From the NCBI RefSeq assembly GCF_029960665.1, contig NZ_JASBRB010000008.1:55283-119282 (forward strand): a DNA stretch of 64,000 bases, written 5' to 3'. The stretch comes from Pseudarthrobacter sp. AL07 (GTDB lineage Bacteria; Actinomycetota; Actinomycetes; Actinomycetales; Micrococcaceae). This document shows, piece after piece, positions 28,562 through 36,487 of this stretch. Made by a program: the position numbers and the translations under genes. How positions within the stretch are numbered: the stretch's first letter is position 1; the number at the start of each line of letters is the position of its first letter. The notes under the pieces are model-generated. The model saw nothing but the letters and a program-made list of their open reading frames with translations, was not told the DNA's origin and made no database searches.

Positions 28562-31500
28562 TCAGCCCACCAGCGAAGCAGCCGCGCCCGTCCGGGAAGC
28601 TGCCGGGAGTTCCAGCCGGGCGTCATCCGGCTGGATGTCGGCCGGATTGTGGGTGACCATGACAACTGTGCGGTCTTTCAGGCCGGCGCGGAGGTCTGCC
28701 AGCATTTCCCGTCCCGACTGTGCGTCCAGATGAGCCGTGGGCTCGTCGAGCAGGATAACTTCGGCCCCCGTCAGCAGGGTCCGCGCCACAGCCAGGCGCT
28801 GCCGCTCGCCGCCGCTGAGGAAGGAGCCGCCCGGCCCGATCCGGGTATCCAGCCCGGCCGGTAGCCGCGAAACCAGGGCGCTGAGGCCGACGGCGGTCAG
28901 TGCCGCTTCAAGCTCGGCGTCACCGGCCGTAGGCGCACCATCGGCAGGCGTGCCATCGCTGCGAGCAGCGGAAGCGCCGGTAACCGCGTCCGCGGCTGGG
29001 ACGCCCAGCATGAGGTTGCCCCGCACCGTCGAATCGAACAGATGTGCCTCCTGCGGGCACCAGGCCGCCGTCCCTGTCACCGCTGTGCGGCCGGTGACGG
29101 CCGGCAGGAATCCCAGCAGGACGGCGAGCAACGTGGATTTCCCCGCGCCGGACGGTCCGGTGACCGCCAGCCAGGTGCCGGGTCCGGCAGTTGCGGAGAT
29201 CCTGGAGAACACCAGTTCTCCGCCGGGCCAGGCCGCCCCCACATTTTCCAGTTCAACGCCGGCGGCGGCGCCGGAACGGGCGGGGACAACGTGCCGGCCG
29301 CCGGCGTTCCCTGGATCGATGGCGCCATCGCCCAGCACGCCGGAGTCACCGATCCGGCGCATAACGCTGCGCAGCGCCGGGTACTGGCGCACCGCCGTCG
29401 TCACCGCTGCGTACGGTTCAACCAGCGCCAGCTGCAGCAGCACAACAACCGCCGCAGTGGCGGGCTCCAGGGTTCCCGCCAGCACCTGGGGTGCGGCCAG
29501 CACGGCAGCGGCCAAGGCGGCGCTTCCGCAGCCAGCGACGGTGATGGCCTGGCCGAGGCCTTCGGCCCACGCGGAACGCTGCGATGCCCGGGTGGCCAGG
29601 CGGTCCTCGGAGCGCAGCGCGTCCAGGACGGTGCCCGCGACTCCATTCGCGTGCAGCTCTGCCCGGGCATCCAGCGCAGCCGACGTGCGCCGCAGGACGC
29701 GTGCCCGCAGACTCTGCTCCGCTGTAGCTGAGCGGCGGTCCCCCCACAGGGCCGCGGCCGGCGCCAGGAACAGGCTGAGCGCCGCTGCCAAGACACCGGC
29801 AGGCAGCGCAGCAGGCGCCACCAGCGCGGTTGCCACCAGCGCCGAACCGGCCACGGCAAGGGCCGTCACTGGCGGCAGGACAACCCGCGGCAACAGATCC
29901 CGGACGGTGTCGACGTCGTCAATCACCGTGCCCAGGACGTTCCCGCCCTGCAGTAGCCGCCGGAGCGAGAGTGCCTTCCGGCTCAGTGCTTCCCAGAGCC
30001 GGCCGCGCAGCCGGGTGAGGGCGCCGAAGACGGCGTCGTGCAGCAGGAGCCGTTCCCAGTAACGCAGCACGGCGCGTCCGATACCGAAGAACCGCACACC
30101 GACGATGGCGGTGAGCAGGTACAGGATGGGTGGCTGTTCGCTCGCCCTGATGATGAGCCAGCCCGACAGGCCGGACAGTGCCACGGCGAAAATGGCGGCA
30201 AAGGTGCCCACCACGGCGGCACCGGCGAACCGGCCGGACACCGGTGACAGCAGTCCGGTCAGGAGACGGGCAGTCCGGCTTGGCCGGGGATCACCTGCGG
30301 CAGGGTTCTGTGTCCCCGCCAGGTGACGCCCGACAGTTTCCAGGACATGCTCCTGCGCCGCGGTAGTCCCGGTGGGCCGGGTCCCGGCCAACACCACGGC
30401 TCCGCCGGAGGGAACGGTGATGCCGTGGGCCGATACAGGCACCAGATGGTCAGCCAGCTCGCGGGTCTGTTGGTCGTGAGCCACCAGGATGACGGTCACC
30501 TGGCCCCGGAGCGCACGGATCGAATCCTGCACCAGCGCCGCCGACACCCCGTCAAGGTGTGCGGTGGGCTCGTCGAGCAGCAGAACGGTGGCACCGGACC
30601 TGATGCGGGCCAGGCCCCGAGCCAACGCAACGCGCCGCAGCTCGCCCGGGCTCAGTTCGGCCGGATGGTGGCCGGCGAGGTGCCCGGCTGCCGCCGCCGC
30701 CAGGCAATCCCTTGCCGCCTCGGCTGCCGCCGGAGTATCAGGTCCCGTTCCGCCACCGAGATACAGCATGACCTCCCCGAGCACGGAGTCCGCCACCATC
30801 ACCGGATGCTGCGGAACCCAGGCGATGGCGTCGCGCTGCAGGCCGGCGAGGCGGCCGGACACTGTGGTTCCGCCGCCGTCTCCGACGGTCCCGGCCAACA
30901 CGCCAAGGACAGTGCTTTTGCCGGCGCCGCTGGGGCCGTCCAGGGCGGTGATCAGCCCTTGCGGTGCAGTGAACGTTAAGGGCCCGACGGCGGGAGCGGA
31001 GCGTCCGGAGTAGGTGACGGCGAGGCCCGTGACTCTCACTCCCCCGGACCCGGGCACGGAGCCCGTGCTGCCGCCGTCGGACGCGGCAGCTTCGTGTCCC
31101 GGTGCGGGCAGCGGCTGCGGCTCGGGTGCTTCGGTGACCTTTCTGGTCGCGGCCAGGGCGGCCCGGCCGTCCTCACTGGCGTGGTGGGCCGTGCCCAGCT
31201 CGCGCAGCGGCAGGTAGCAGTCGGGGGCGAGGATCAATGCCAGCACGCCGGCCTCGAGTGGCATGTCGCCGTGCACCAGGCGGACGCCAATGAACACGGC
31301 AACCACTGCGACGGAAATCGTCGCGATCAGTTCCAGGGCCAGTGCGGACAGGAACGCGGTGCGCAGTGTCCCCATGGTCCTGGCGCGGTATTCCTCCGAG
31401 ATCTCCTCGAGGGCCCTGCGCTGGGCGGCGGCACGGCCCAGTCCCACCAGGACCGGCAGGCCCTTGGCGAGCTCAAGCATGTGGGCGGACAGCCGGGTCA

Positions 31501-32053
31501 GGCTTTCCTGGGCCGCGCTGACATGGTCCTCGGTGTACCGGCCAATCAGCACCATAAACAGCGGGACCAGCGGAACTGTCAGGACAATCACCACCGCGCT
31601 GACCCAATCGGTGAACAGGATGCGCGCCCCGAGCAGCAGCGGAATCGCGGCACAGTTGACGAGGGCGGGCAGGAACTGCGTGTAGTAGCTGTCCAGAGCA
31701 TCCAGACCGCGCGTGGCCAGCACGGCCAGCCCGCCGTCGGCCGGGCCGGTGCTGCGTGCACCGTTCCGCAGGGCCCGGGCCAGCAGTTCGGCGCGGAGCT
31801 CCTCCTTGATGCCCAGCGCGGCGCGGCGCGCTGCGATGCCCTGGGCCCACACGGTGGCAGACCTCAGGACAACGCCCGCCAGGCCCCACGGCAACTGCTC
31901 GGGCCAGGACCCGCTCCCGAACGCCAGGCCGGCCAGCATGGCAGCCACGGACTGCCCCATCAGAACCAGCGACAGCGCCTTCAGTGCCGCCAGCAAGCCA
32001 AGCCAGTAAATGGCGGAACGGGTTGCCGGTCCGGCCGGAAAATCCGGGCGCAC
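28562..32053 (-). CDS. cydDC: Fused CydDC thiol ABC exporter for cytochrome bd assembly
   Basis: This 1163-residue protein is two ABC half-transporters in one chain. The first (CydD-like) has membrane helices to about residue 290, Walker A GPSGAGKST, signature LSPGE and Walker B VLLLDEPTAHLD. The second (CydC-like) has helices from about residue 560 to 860 and a second GPSGAGKST, LSGGERQRLAVARTLL and ILLDEPTAHLD. CydDC exports cysteine/glutathione-type thiols in E. coli and is needed to assemble haem-containing cytochrome bd; the thiol exported in a mycothiol user is unknown. In most bacteria cydC and cydD are separate; the fused form is common in Actinobacteria. GTG start, 6 bases after cydB. 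Last gene of cydA-cydB-cydDC. Confidence 0.95.
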   Translation of the reverse strand: MRPDFPAGPATRSAIYWLGLLAALKALSLVLMGQSVAAMLAGLAFGSGSWPEQLPWGLAGVVLRSATVWAQGIAARRAALGIKEELRAELLARALRNGARSTGPADGGLAVLATRGLDALDSYYTQFLPALVNCAAIPLLLGARILFTDWVSAVVIVLTVPLVPLFMVLIGRYTEDHVSAAQESLTRLSAHMLELAKGLPVLVGLGRAAAQRRALEEISEEYRARTMGTLRTAFLSALALELIATISVAVVAVFIGVRLVHGDMPLEAGVLALILAPDCYLPLRELGTAHHASEDGRAALAATRKVTEAPEPQPLPAPGHEAAASDGGSTGSVPGSGGVRVTGLAVTYSGRSAPAVGPLTFTAPQGLITALDGPSGAGKSTVLGVLAGTVGDGGGTTVSGRLAGLQRDAIAWVPQHPVMVADSVLGEVMLYLGGGTGPDTPAAAEAARDCLAAAAAGHLAGHHPAELSPGELRRVALARGLARIRSGATVLLLDEPTAHLDGVSAALVQDSIRALRGQVTVILVAHDQQTRELADHLVPVSAHGITVPSGGAVVLAGTRPTGTTAAQEHVLETVGRHLAGTQNPAAGDPRPSRTARLLTGLLSPVSGRFAGAAVVGTFAAIFAVALSGLSGWLIIRASEQPPILYLLTAIVGVRFFGIGRAVLRYWERLLLHDAVFGALTRLRGRLWEALSRKALSLRRLLQGGNVLGTVIDDVDTVRDLLPRVVLPPVTALAVAGSALVATALVAPAALPAGVLAAALSLFLAPAAALWGDRRSATAEQSLRARVLRRTSAALDARAELHANGVAGTVLDALRSEDRLATRASQRSAWAEGLGQAITVAGCGSAALAAAVLAAPQVLAGTLEPATAAVVVLLQLALVEPYAAVTTAVRQYPALRSVMRRIGDSGVLGDGAIDPGNAGGRHVVPARSGAAAGVELENVGAAWPGGELVFSRISATAGPGTWLAVTGPSGAGKSTLLAVLLGFLPAVTGRTAVTGTAAWCPQEAHLFDSTVRGNLMLGVPAADAVTGASAARSDGTPADGAPTAGDAELEAALTAVGLSALVSRLPAGLDTRIGPGGSFLSGGERQRLAVARTLLTGAEVILLDEPTAHLDAQSGREMLADLRAGLKDRTVVMVTHNPADIQPDDARLELPAASRTGAAASLVG

Positions 32054-32059
32054 AGCCGG

Positions 32060-33109
32060 TCAGCCCTTCGTGGTGAACGCCCTGACGGCAATGGCCGGCA
32101 GGAAGCTGTGGGCCACGGGGATCTGGGACGCGCTGACCCGGCGCCGGAACACCCAGTAAGTCCACGCCTGGTAGGTGATCACCAGGGGCAGGCCAACAGC
32201 TGCCACCACGCTCATGAGGCCGAGCGTGTAATCGGACGACGACGCGTTGGAGACGGTGAGATCAAACGCAGGGTCCAGGGTGGAGGGCAGCACTACGGGG
32301 AAAACGGCGCCGAAAATGGACGCGCTGCCGAGAAGGAGGAAGGCCCCCATCGCCATAAATGCCCTGCCTTCGGATCCGCGCCGGGCCAGGAACCATGCGG
32401 CTGCTGCGGCCACCACGGCCACGATCACCGCTGCCCAGGTCCACGGCTTGCCCTCCAGGAACTGGAGGATGAGTGCCCAGCCGGCCAGGGGCAGCAGCAG
32501 GACCGGAAGCAGCCGGACGAACCAGCGGCGCGCACGGTGGCGGATGTCGCCGTCGGTCTTCAATGCGAGGAACGCCAGCGCGTGGAGCAGGGAGAATCCC
32601 ACCACGGCCAGCCCGCCCAGCACGGCGTACCCGCTGAACCAGGCGAACGCACCGCCTTCGCGGTCACCGTTCGCGTTCAGCGGCAGGCCGGTGGTGGTCA
32701 GAGCCAGTGCGGCGCCGACACCGAAGGCGGCAAAGAAGGAGCCCAGCGCGATCGCCCAGTCCCAGCGTGCGCGCCACGTGTCGGTGTCACCCTTGCCGCG
32801 GTATTCGAATGCCACGGCACGGAAGATGAGGGCTACCAGCACTACCAGGAGGGGGAGGTAGAGGGCGGAAAACAGCGAGGCGTACCACAGCGGGAACGCC
32901 GCAAACGTTGCGGCCCCGGCGGTAATCAGCCAGACCTCGTTGCCGTCCCAGACCGGGCCGACGGTGTTCAGCAGAACGCGACGCTCGGTGTTGTTCCGCG
33001 CGAACAGTTTCATCAGCATTCCCACGCCGAGGTCAAATCCTTCAAGGAAGAGGTATCCGGTCCAAAGCACCGCGACGACGATGAACCAGATGGTGGGCAG
33101 CAGTTCCAT
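32060..33109 (-). CDS. cydB: Cytochrome bd quinol oxidase subunit II
   Basis: This 349-residue membrane protein has about eight or nine spans. The N-terminal signature ELLPTIWFIVVAVLWTGYLFLEGFD is diagnostic for CydB, followed by GPVWDGNEVWLI and ALIFRAVAFEYR. It pairs with CydA in the high-affinity terminal oxidase that reduces O2 with menaquinol without pumping protons. The frame is open to 33301, but ATG 33109 with AGAGGA upstream gives the family N-terminus and begins 22 bases after the cydA stop. Confidence 0.97.
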   Translation of the reverse strand: MELLPTIWFIVVAVLWTGYLFLEGFDLGVGMLMKLFARNNTERRVLLNTVGPVWDGNEVWLITAGAATFAAFPLWYASLFSALYLPLLVVLVALIFRAVAFEYRGKGDTDTWRARWDWAIALGSFFAAFGVGAALALTTTGLPLNANGDREGGAFAWFSGYAVLGGLAVVGFSLLHALAFLALKTDGDIRHRARRWFVRLLPVLLLPLAGWALILQFLEGKPWTWAAVIVAVVAAAAAWFLARRGSEGRAFMAMGAFLLLGSASIFGAVFPVVLPSTLDPAFDLTVSNASSSDYTLGLMSVVAAVGLPLVITYQAWTYWVFRRRVSASQIPVAHSFLPAIAVRAFTTKG

Positions 33110-33131
33110 GCTCGGGTATCCTCTGCTCTTC

Positions 33132-34724
33132 TTAGTAGGCGAATGCCAGGACGTCGCCGGCGGGTTTGCCGGCGCCAGGGCCCTTGTCGGTGTCCCCGTT
33201 TTCGTCGGCCGGGGTGTGGGCCAGTTCCGGCATCGCGGATACCACACCGCCCCGGATGAACTTGACCAGGAGTTTGACCTCAACCACAAGCAGTGCGGCA
33301 TAGACGGCGGTCAGAACGATCAGTGAGGTCAGCAGTTCACCGGCCGACACTCCGGGTGAGACGGCTGCCGCGGTGAACATAAACACCTGGTCAATGCCGT
33401 TCAGTGCCGGGTTGGGGGCCACCACAAACGGCTGCCTGCCCATCTCGGTGAAGATCCATCCGGCCGCGTTGGCGCCGAACGGGGCCAGGATGCCGAACAC
33501 CGCGAGGCGCATCAGCCAGCGCGATGCCGGTACCGTGCCCTTTCTTGTCACCCAGAGCGCCAGGAGCGCGGCAAGCGCCGCTAAACCCCCGAAGCCGATC
33601 ATCATCCGGAAGCCCCAGTACGTGACTTCCATGACCGGGACGTACTGGATCTCCTGGCCTGCCCTCTCGCCGTAGATCGGGTTGTTGGGCAGGTGGGTTC
33701 CGTAGTCGGCCTTGTACTGGTCCAGGAGGCTGTTTACGCCCTTGACCTCGGTGGTGAAGTCGCCCTTGGCGAGGAAGGACAGGATGCCGGGTACTTCGAT
33801 CACGGCCTTGATGTCATCGCAGTTCTTGGAGCCCAGGTTCCCGATGCTCAGCACGGAGAAGCCCGTACCGTCGTGGCAGGCGGCTTCGGCCGCGGCCATC
33901 TTCATGGGTTGCTGCTCAAACATCAGCTTCCCCTGGAGGTCGCCGGTCAGTGCGGTGCCGGCGAACGAGATCATGGCGACGACGGCGCCGATCCGCAGGG
34001 AGCGGATCCAGACTTTGTAATCGGTCCGGTCACGGCCGGGGATGGCTGCTTCACCGGGAATCACCTTCCCGTCGGCGCCGACGGTGTCGACTCCGTCGGT
34101 GCGCCGGCGCCATAGGTGGTACCAGGCAATACCGAGAAGGAAGCCGCCGGCAACGGCCAGTGCGCCCAACAGGGTGTGCGGGAAGGCCACGAGTGCGGTG
34201 TTGTTGGTGAAGACTGCCCAGGCGTCCGTCATGACCGGCCGGCCGTCGATAATCTTCGCGCCCACGGGATGCTGCATCCAGCTGTTGGCTACGATGATGA
34301 AGTACGCGGAGAACACCGATCCCACCACGGCCACCCAGAGGCAGGCCAGGTGGATGGCTGGCTTCAGCTGCTTCCAGCCGAAGATCCACAGGCCCAGGAA
34401 CGTGGACTCAACGAAGAAGGCCAGCAGCGACTCCAGCGCCAGCGGCGCCCCGAAGATGTCGCCAACGAAACGGCTGTATTCGCTCCAGGCCATGCCGAAC
34501 TGGAACTCCTGCACAATGCCGGTAGCGACGCCCATGATGAAGTTGATCAGGAAGAGCTTGCCCCAGAACTTGGTCATCCGGAGGTATTCCTCCTTGCCGG
34601 TGCGGTGCCAGAGCGTCTGCATCACGGCGACCAACAGGCCCAGTCCGATGGTGAGGGGCACCATCATGAAGTGGTAGACGGTGGTGATGCCGAATTGCCA
34701 GCGTGCGATTTCCAGAGCTTCCAC
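33132..34724 (-). CDS. cydA: Cytochrome bd quinol oxidase subunit I
   Basis: This 530-residue subunit carries the haems. His18 in TVYHFMMVPLTIG is the haem b595 ligand, the His in AFPHTLLGALAVAGG is the haem b558 ligand, and the Met in FTEMGRQPF is near the expected sixth ligand. The periplasmic Q loop is of the short type. It starts with GTG after GAGGGA. It is the first gene of cydA-cydB-cydDC and diverges from blaI; two BlaI-type palindromes lie 29-69 bases upstream of its start codon, so the operon is probably repressed by BlaI. Confidence 0.97.
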   Translation of the reverse strand: MEALEIARWQFGITTVYHFMMVPLTIGLGLLVAVMQTLWHRTGKEEYLRMTKFWGKLFLINFIMGVATGIVQEFQFGMAWSEYSRFVGDIFGAPLALESLLAFFVESTFLGLWIFGWKQLKPAIHLACLWVAVVGSVFSAYFIIVANSWMQHPVGAKIIDGRPVMTDAWAVFTNNTALVAFPHTLLGALAVAGGFLLGIAWYHLWRRRTDGVDTVGADGKVIPGEAAIPGRDRTDYKVWIRSLRIGAVVAMISFAGTALTGDLQGKLMFEQQPMKMAAAEAACHDGTGFSVLSIGNLGSKNCDDIKAVIEVPGILSFLAKGDFTTEVKGVNSLLDQYKADYGTHLPNNPIYGERAGQEIQYVPVMEVTYWGFRMMIGFGGLAALAALLALWVTRKGTVPASRWLMRLAVFGILAPFGANAAGWIFTEMGRQPFVVAPNPALNGIDQVFMFTAAAVSPGVSAGELLTSLIVLTAVYAALLVVEVKLLVKFIRGGVVSAMPELAHTPADENGDTDKGPGAGKPAGDVLAFAY

Positions 34725-34752
34725 AGCAGTCCCTCGGTTGGCGGTGCTACTT

Positions 34753-34769
34753 TTCTACGATTCGTAGAA
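34753..34769. promoter_or_regulatory. BlaI-type operator 1 (cydA side)
   Basis: TTCTACGA-T-TCGTAGAA is a perfect 17-bp palindrome beginning 29 bases upstream of the cydA GTG. It fits the TAC...GTA dyad bound by BlaI/MecI repressors, and blaI is the divergent neighbour. Confidence 0.75.
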
Positions 34770-34776
34770 CTTTGAC

Positions 34777-34793
34777 TTCTACAGAGTGTAGAA
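34777..34793. promoter_or_regulatory. BlaI-type operator 2 (cydA side)
   Basis: TTCTACA-GAG-TGTAGAA is a 17-bp palindrome with perfect 7-base arms, 24 bases centre-to-centre from operator 1, close to two and a third helical turns. Confidence 0.75.
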
Positions 34794-34865
34794 CAATGCG
34801 GCGAGCACTGTAAACCAACATTTCCATGACGAAGTGGCGCCCACAAGGCCGCGGCGCGCCGACTG

Positions 34866-34882
34866 TTCTACCGTACGTAGAA
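34866..34882. promoter_or_regulatory. BlaI-type operator 3 (blaI side)
   Basis: TTCTACC-GTA-CGTAGAA differs from a perfect palindrome at one pair. It lies about 105 bases before the blaI start and would let BlaI control its own gene. Confidence 0.7.
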
Positions 34883-34985
34883 ACTCAGCCGAAAAACAGG
34901 TAAATTTGTTCTTGTATATGTAGCGCTGGTGCAGTCACCGCGGCCGTCAACGGCCCGGTGCGGGGAAATCGAAGGATGTATGGCA

Positions 34986-35372
34986 ATGGCAAGTCTTGGC
35001 GAACTGGAACGGGCAGTGATGGATCTGCTCTGGGCGGGCCACGAAGCAGCCACAGCGAATACCCTGCGCGACAGACTGGCAACAACTACTGAAGCAAACG
35101 GGGACGCCGCAGGGCATGAGGGCAAGGAGCTTGCCGTCACAACAGTCCTGACCGTCCTCTCGCGGCTCGAGAAGAAGGGCCTGGTGGAGCGGGAACGCGG
35201 TACGCGGCCGCACCGCTACCAGGCCGTTTCGAGCAGGGAAGACCACACGGCGGAACTGATGCATGAAGTCCTGGGCTCGGCGCCGGACCGCGAAGCCGTG
35301 CTGGCACGGTTCATCGGCTCCGTGACGGACAGTGAAGCGGAAACCCTGCGCAAACTGCTTGGCCACATCTAG
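34986..35372 (+). CDS. blaI: BlaI/MecI-family transcriptional repressor
   Basis: This 128-residue winged-helix protein is of the BlaI/CopY family: MASLGELERAVMDLLW, then AVTTVLTVLSRLEKKGLVERER (recognition helix and wing), then RPHRYQAVSSREDHTAELM and a C-terminal dimer region. Such repressors bind TAC/GTA palindromes as dimers and are inactivated by proteolysis through a BlaR-type membrane protease. The site AAGGA at 34972-34976 is only 3 bases from ATG 34980 but 9 bases from ATG 34986, so the second ATG is preferred. It is followed 6 bases later by an M56 protease. Three matching palindromes lie upstream. Confidence 0.92.
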   Translation: MASLGELERAVMDLLWAGHEAATANTLRDRLATTTEANGDAAGHEGKELAVTTVLTVLSRLEKKGLVERERGTRPHRYQAVSSREDHTAELMHEVLGSAPDREAVLARFIGSVTDSEAETLRKLLGHI

Positions 35373-35378
35373 GGGACC

Positions 35379-36392
35379 ATGTTCTGGACCTCGTACCTGC
35401 TGGCGGTCCTGGCGATAGTCCTGGCGTGGCCAGTGCCTATCCTGCTTTCACGTGCCTCCTGGCCGGCACGGTCACCATTCACGGCCATGCTGCTGTGGCA
35501 GGCAATAGCACTCGCGGGCGGACTGTCCATGATCGGCGCCATGCTGGTCTACGGGCTCGAACCGATCGGAGACAACCTCATCTCGGGGCTGCGCGGGCTG
35601 GCGGCCATGGTCTTCTTCAACGCGCCCACCACGGCACTGGGCTTCTGGCATCTCTTCGCACTGTCCGCCGCGGCGCTGCTCACCGCCCACCTGGTCTTCA
35701 CCCTCCTGCTGACGTACTACAGGATCGAGCGGCAGCGGCGTCGGCACCGGGAACTCCTGGCCCTGTTGGCCGCCCCGTCCGTTGACGCAGACCGAACAGT
35801 GGTCATCAGCCACGATTCACCTGTTGCCTATTGCCTGCCGGGCGGGGCCCGCTCCGTTACGGTGCTCTCGGACGGCCTGATGGCGGCTCTGGAGCCGGCC
35901 GAATTAAGGGCGGTCCTGAGCCACGAGAATGCCCACCTCAACCAGCGCCACCATCTCCTGCTCTGGGCGTTTGCCGCATGGCGCCAGGCGCTCCCCTGGC
36001 TGCCCACCACCCGCCTCGCGCAGGAGGCGGTGAACTCGCTGATCGAGATGCTGGCTGATGACGTAGCCCTCAAGACGGAAACCAACGCCACGCTCATCAA
36101 GGCGATCGCCATAGTGGCCAGCGGCCCCACCGGAGGTATGGCCGCTGGTACGGCGACGGGTGTGGCGGCCGCCGCCCTGCCGTCCGCGCACCCCGGCCTT
36201 GCCCTGGATGGGCTTGAGGCGCCCGCCGGCGCCGTCTCAGGTTCTGCCCGGACCACCATGTCCCGGGTCAGCCGGCTGCTGTCCCCTCAGCCGCAGCTTC
36301 CTGCCGCCGCCCGCGGGCTGGTGCTCGCCGGCTGCGCCCTGCTCCTGGCCCTGCCCACCGCCCTGCTGATCGTGCCTGGCCTGCTGGGTTGA
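35379..36392 (+). CDS. M56-family (BlaR1-like) membrane metalloprotease without sensor domain
   Basis: This 337-residue protein has membrane helices at about 1-22, 35-58, 88-113 and 303-330. The zinc-protease motif is HENAH (residues 182-186), in VLSHENAHLNQRHH, with the downstream Glu-rich helix EMLADDVAL supplying the third ligand. This is the protease module of BlaR1/MecR1, which cleaves the BlaI repressor. The penicillin-binding sensor domain of true BlaR1 is absent: after the last helix only a few residues remain. The inducer is therefore not necessarily a beta-lactam. The same short form pairs with BlaI in M. tuberculosis (Rv1845c/Rv1846c). Ribosome-binding site AGGGGA overlaps the blaI stop. 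Confidence 0.9.
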   Translation: MFWTSYLLAVLAIVLAWPVPILLSRASWPARSPFTAMLLWQAIALAGGLSMIGAMLVYGLEPIGDNLISGLRGLAAMVFFNAPTTALGFWHLFALSAAALLTAHLVFTLLLTYYRIERQRRRHRELLALLAAPSVDADRTVVISHDSPVAYCLPGGARSVTVLSDGLMAALEPAELRAVLSHENAHLNQRHHLLLWAFAAWRQALPWLPTTRLAQEAVNSLIEMLADDVALKTETNATLIKAIAIVASGPTGGMAAGTATGVAAAALPSAHPGLALDGLEAPAGAVSGSARTTMSRVSRLLSPQPQLPAAARGLVLAGCALLLALPTALLIVPGLLG

Positions 36393-36487
36393 AGCGCGGC
36401 TACTGAACCTCGCATCGGCTGGATCCCGTCCCGGACTGAATCCCCGATTGTGGGCTGTGACGTCCTGGGCCGGTCCGTCACCGGTTG

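Noticed and set aside
31094..33259. 721-residue open frame on the plus strand
   Set aside because: Antisense to cydDC and cydB, which have full motif sets; low-complexity Gly/Gln/Arg composition.
28562..36392. Beta-lactam resistance locus
   Set aside because: BlaI and an M56 protease are present but no beta-lactamase or penicillin-binding sensor domain; the adjacent target operon is cytochrome bd.
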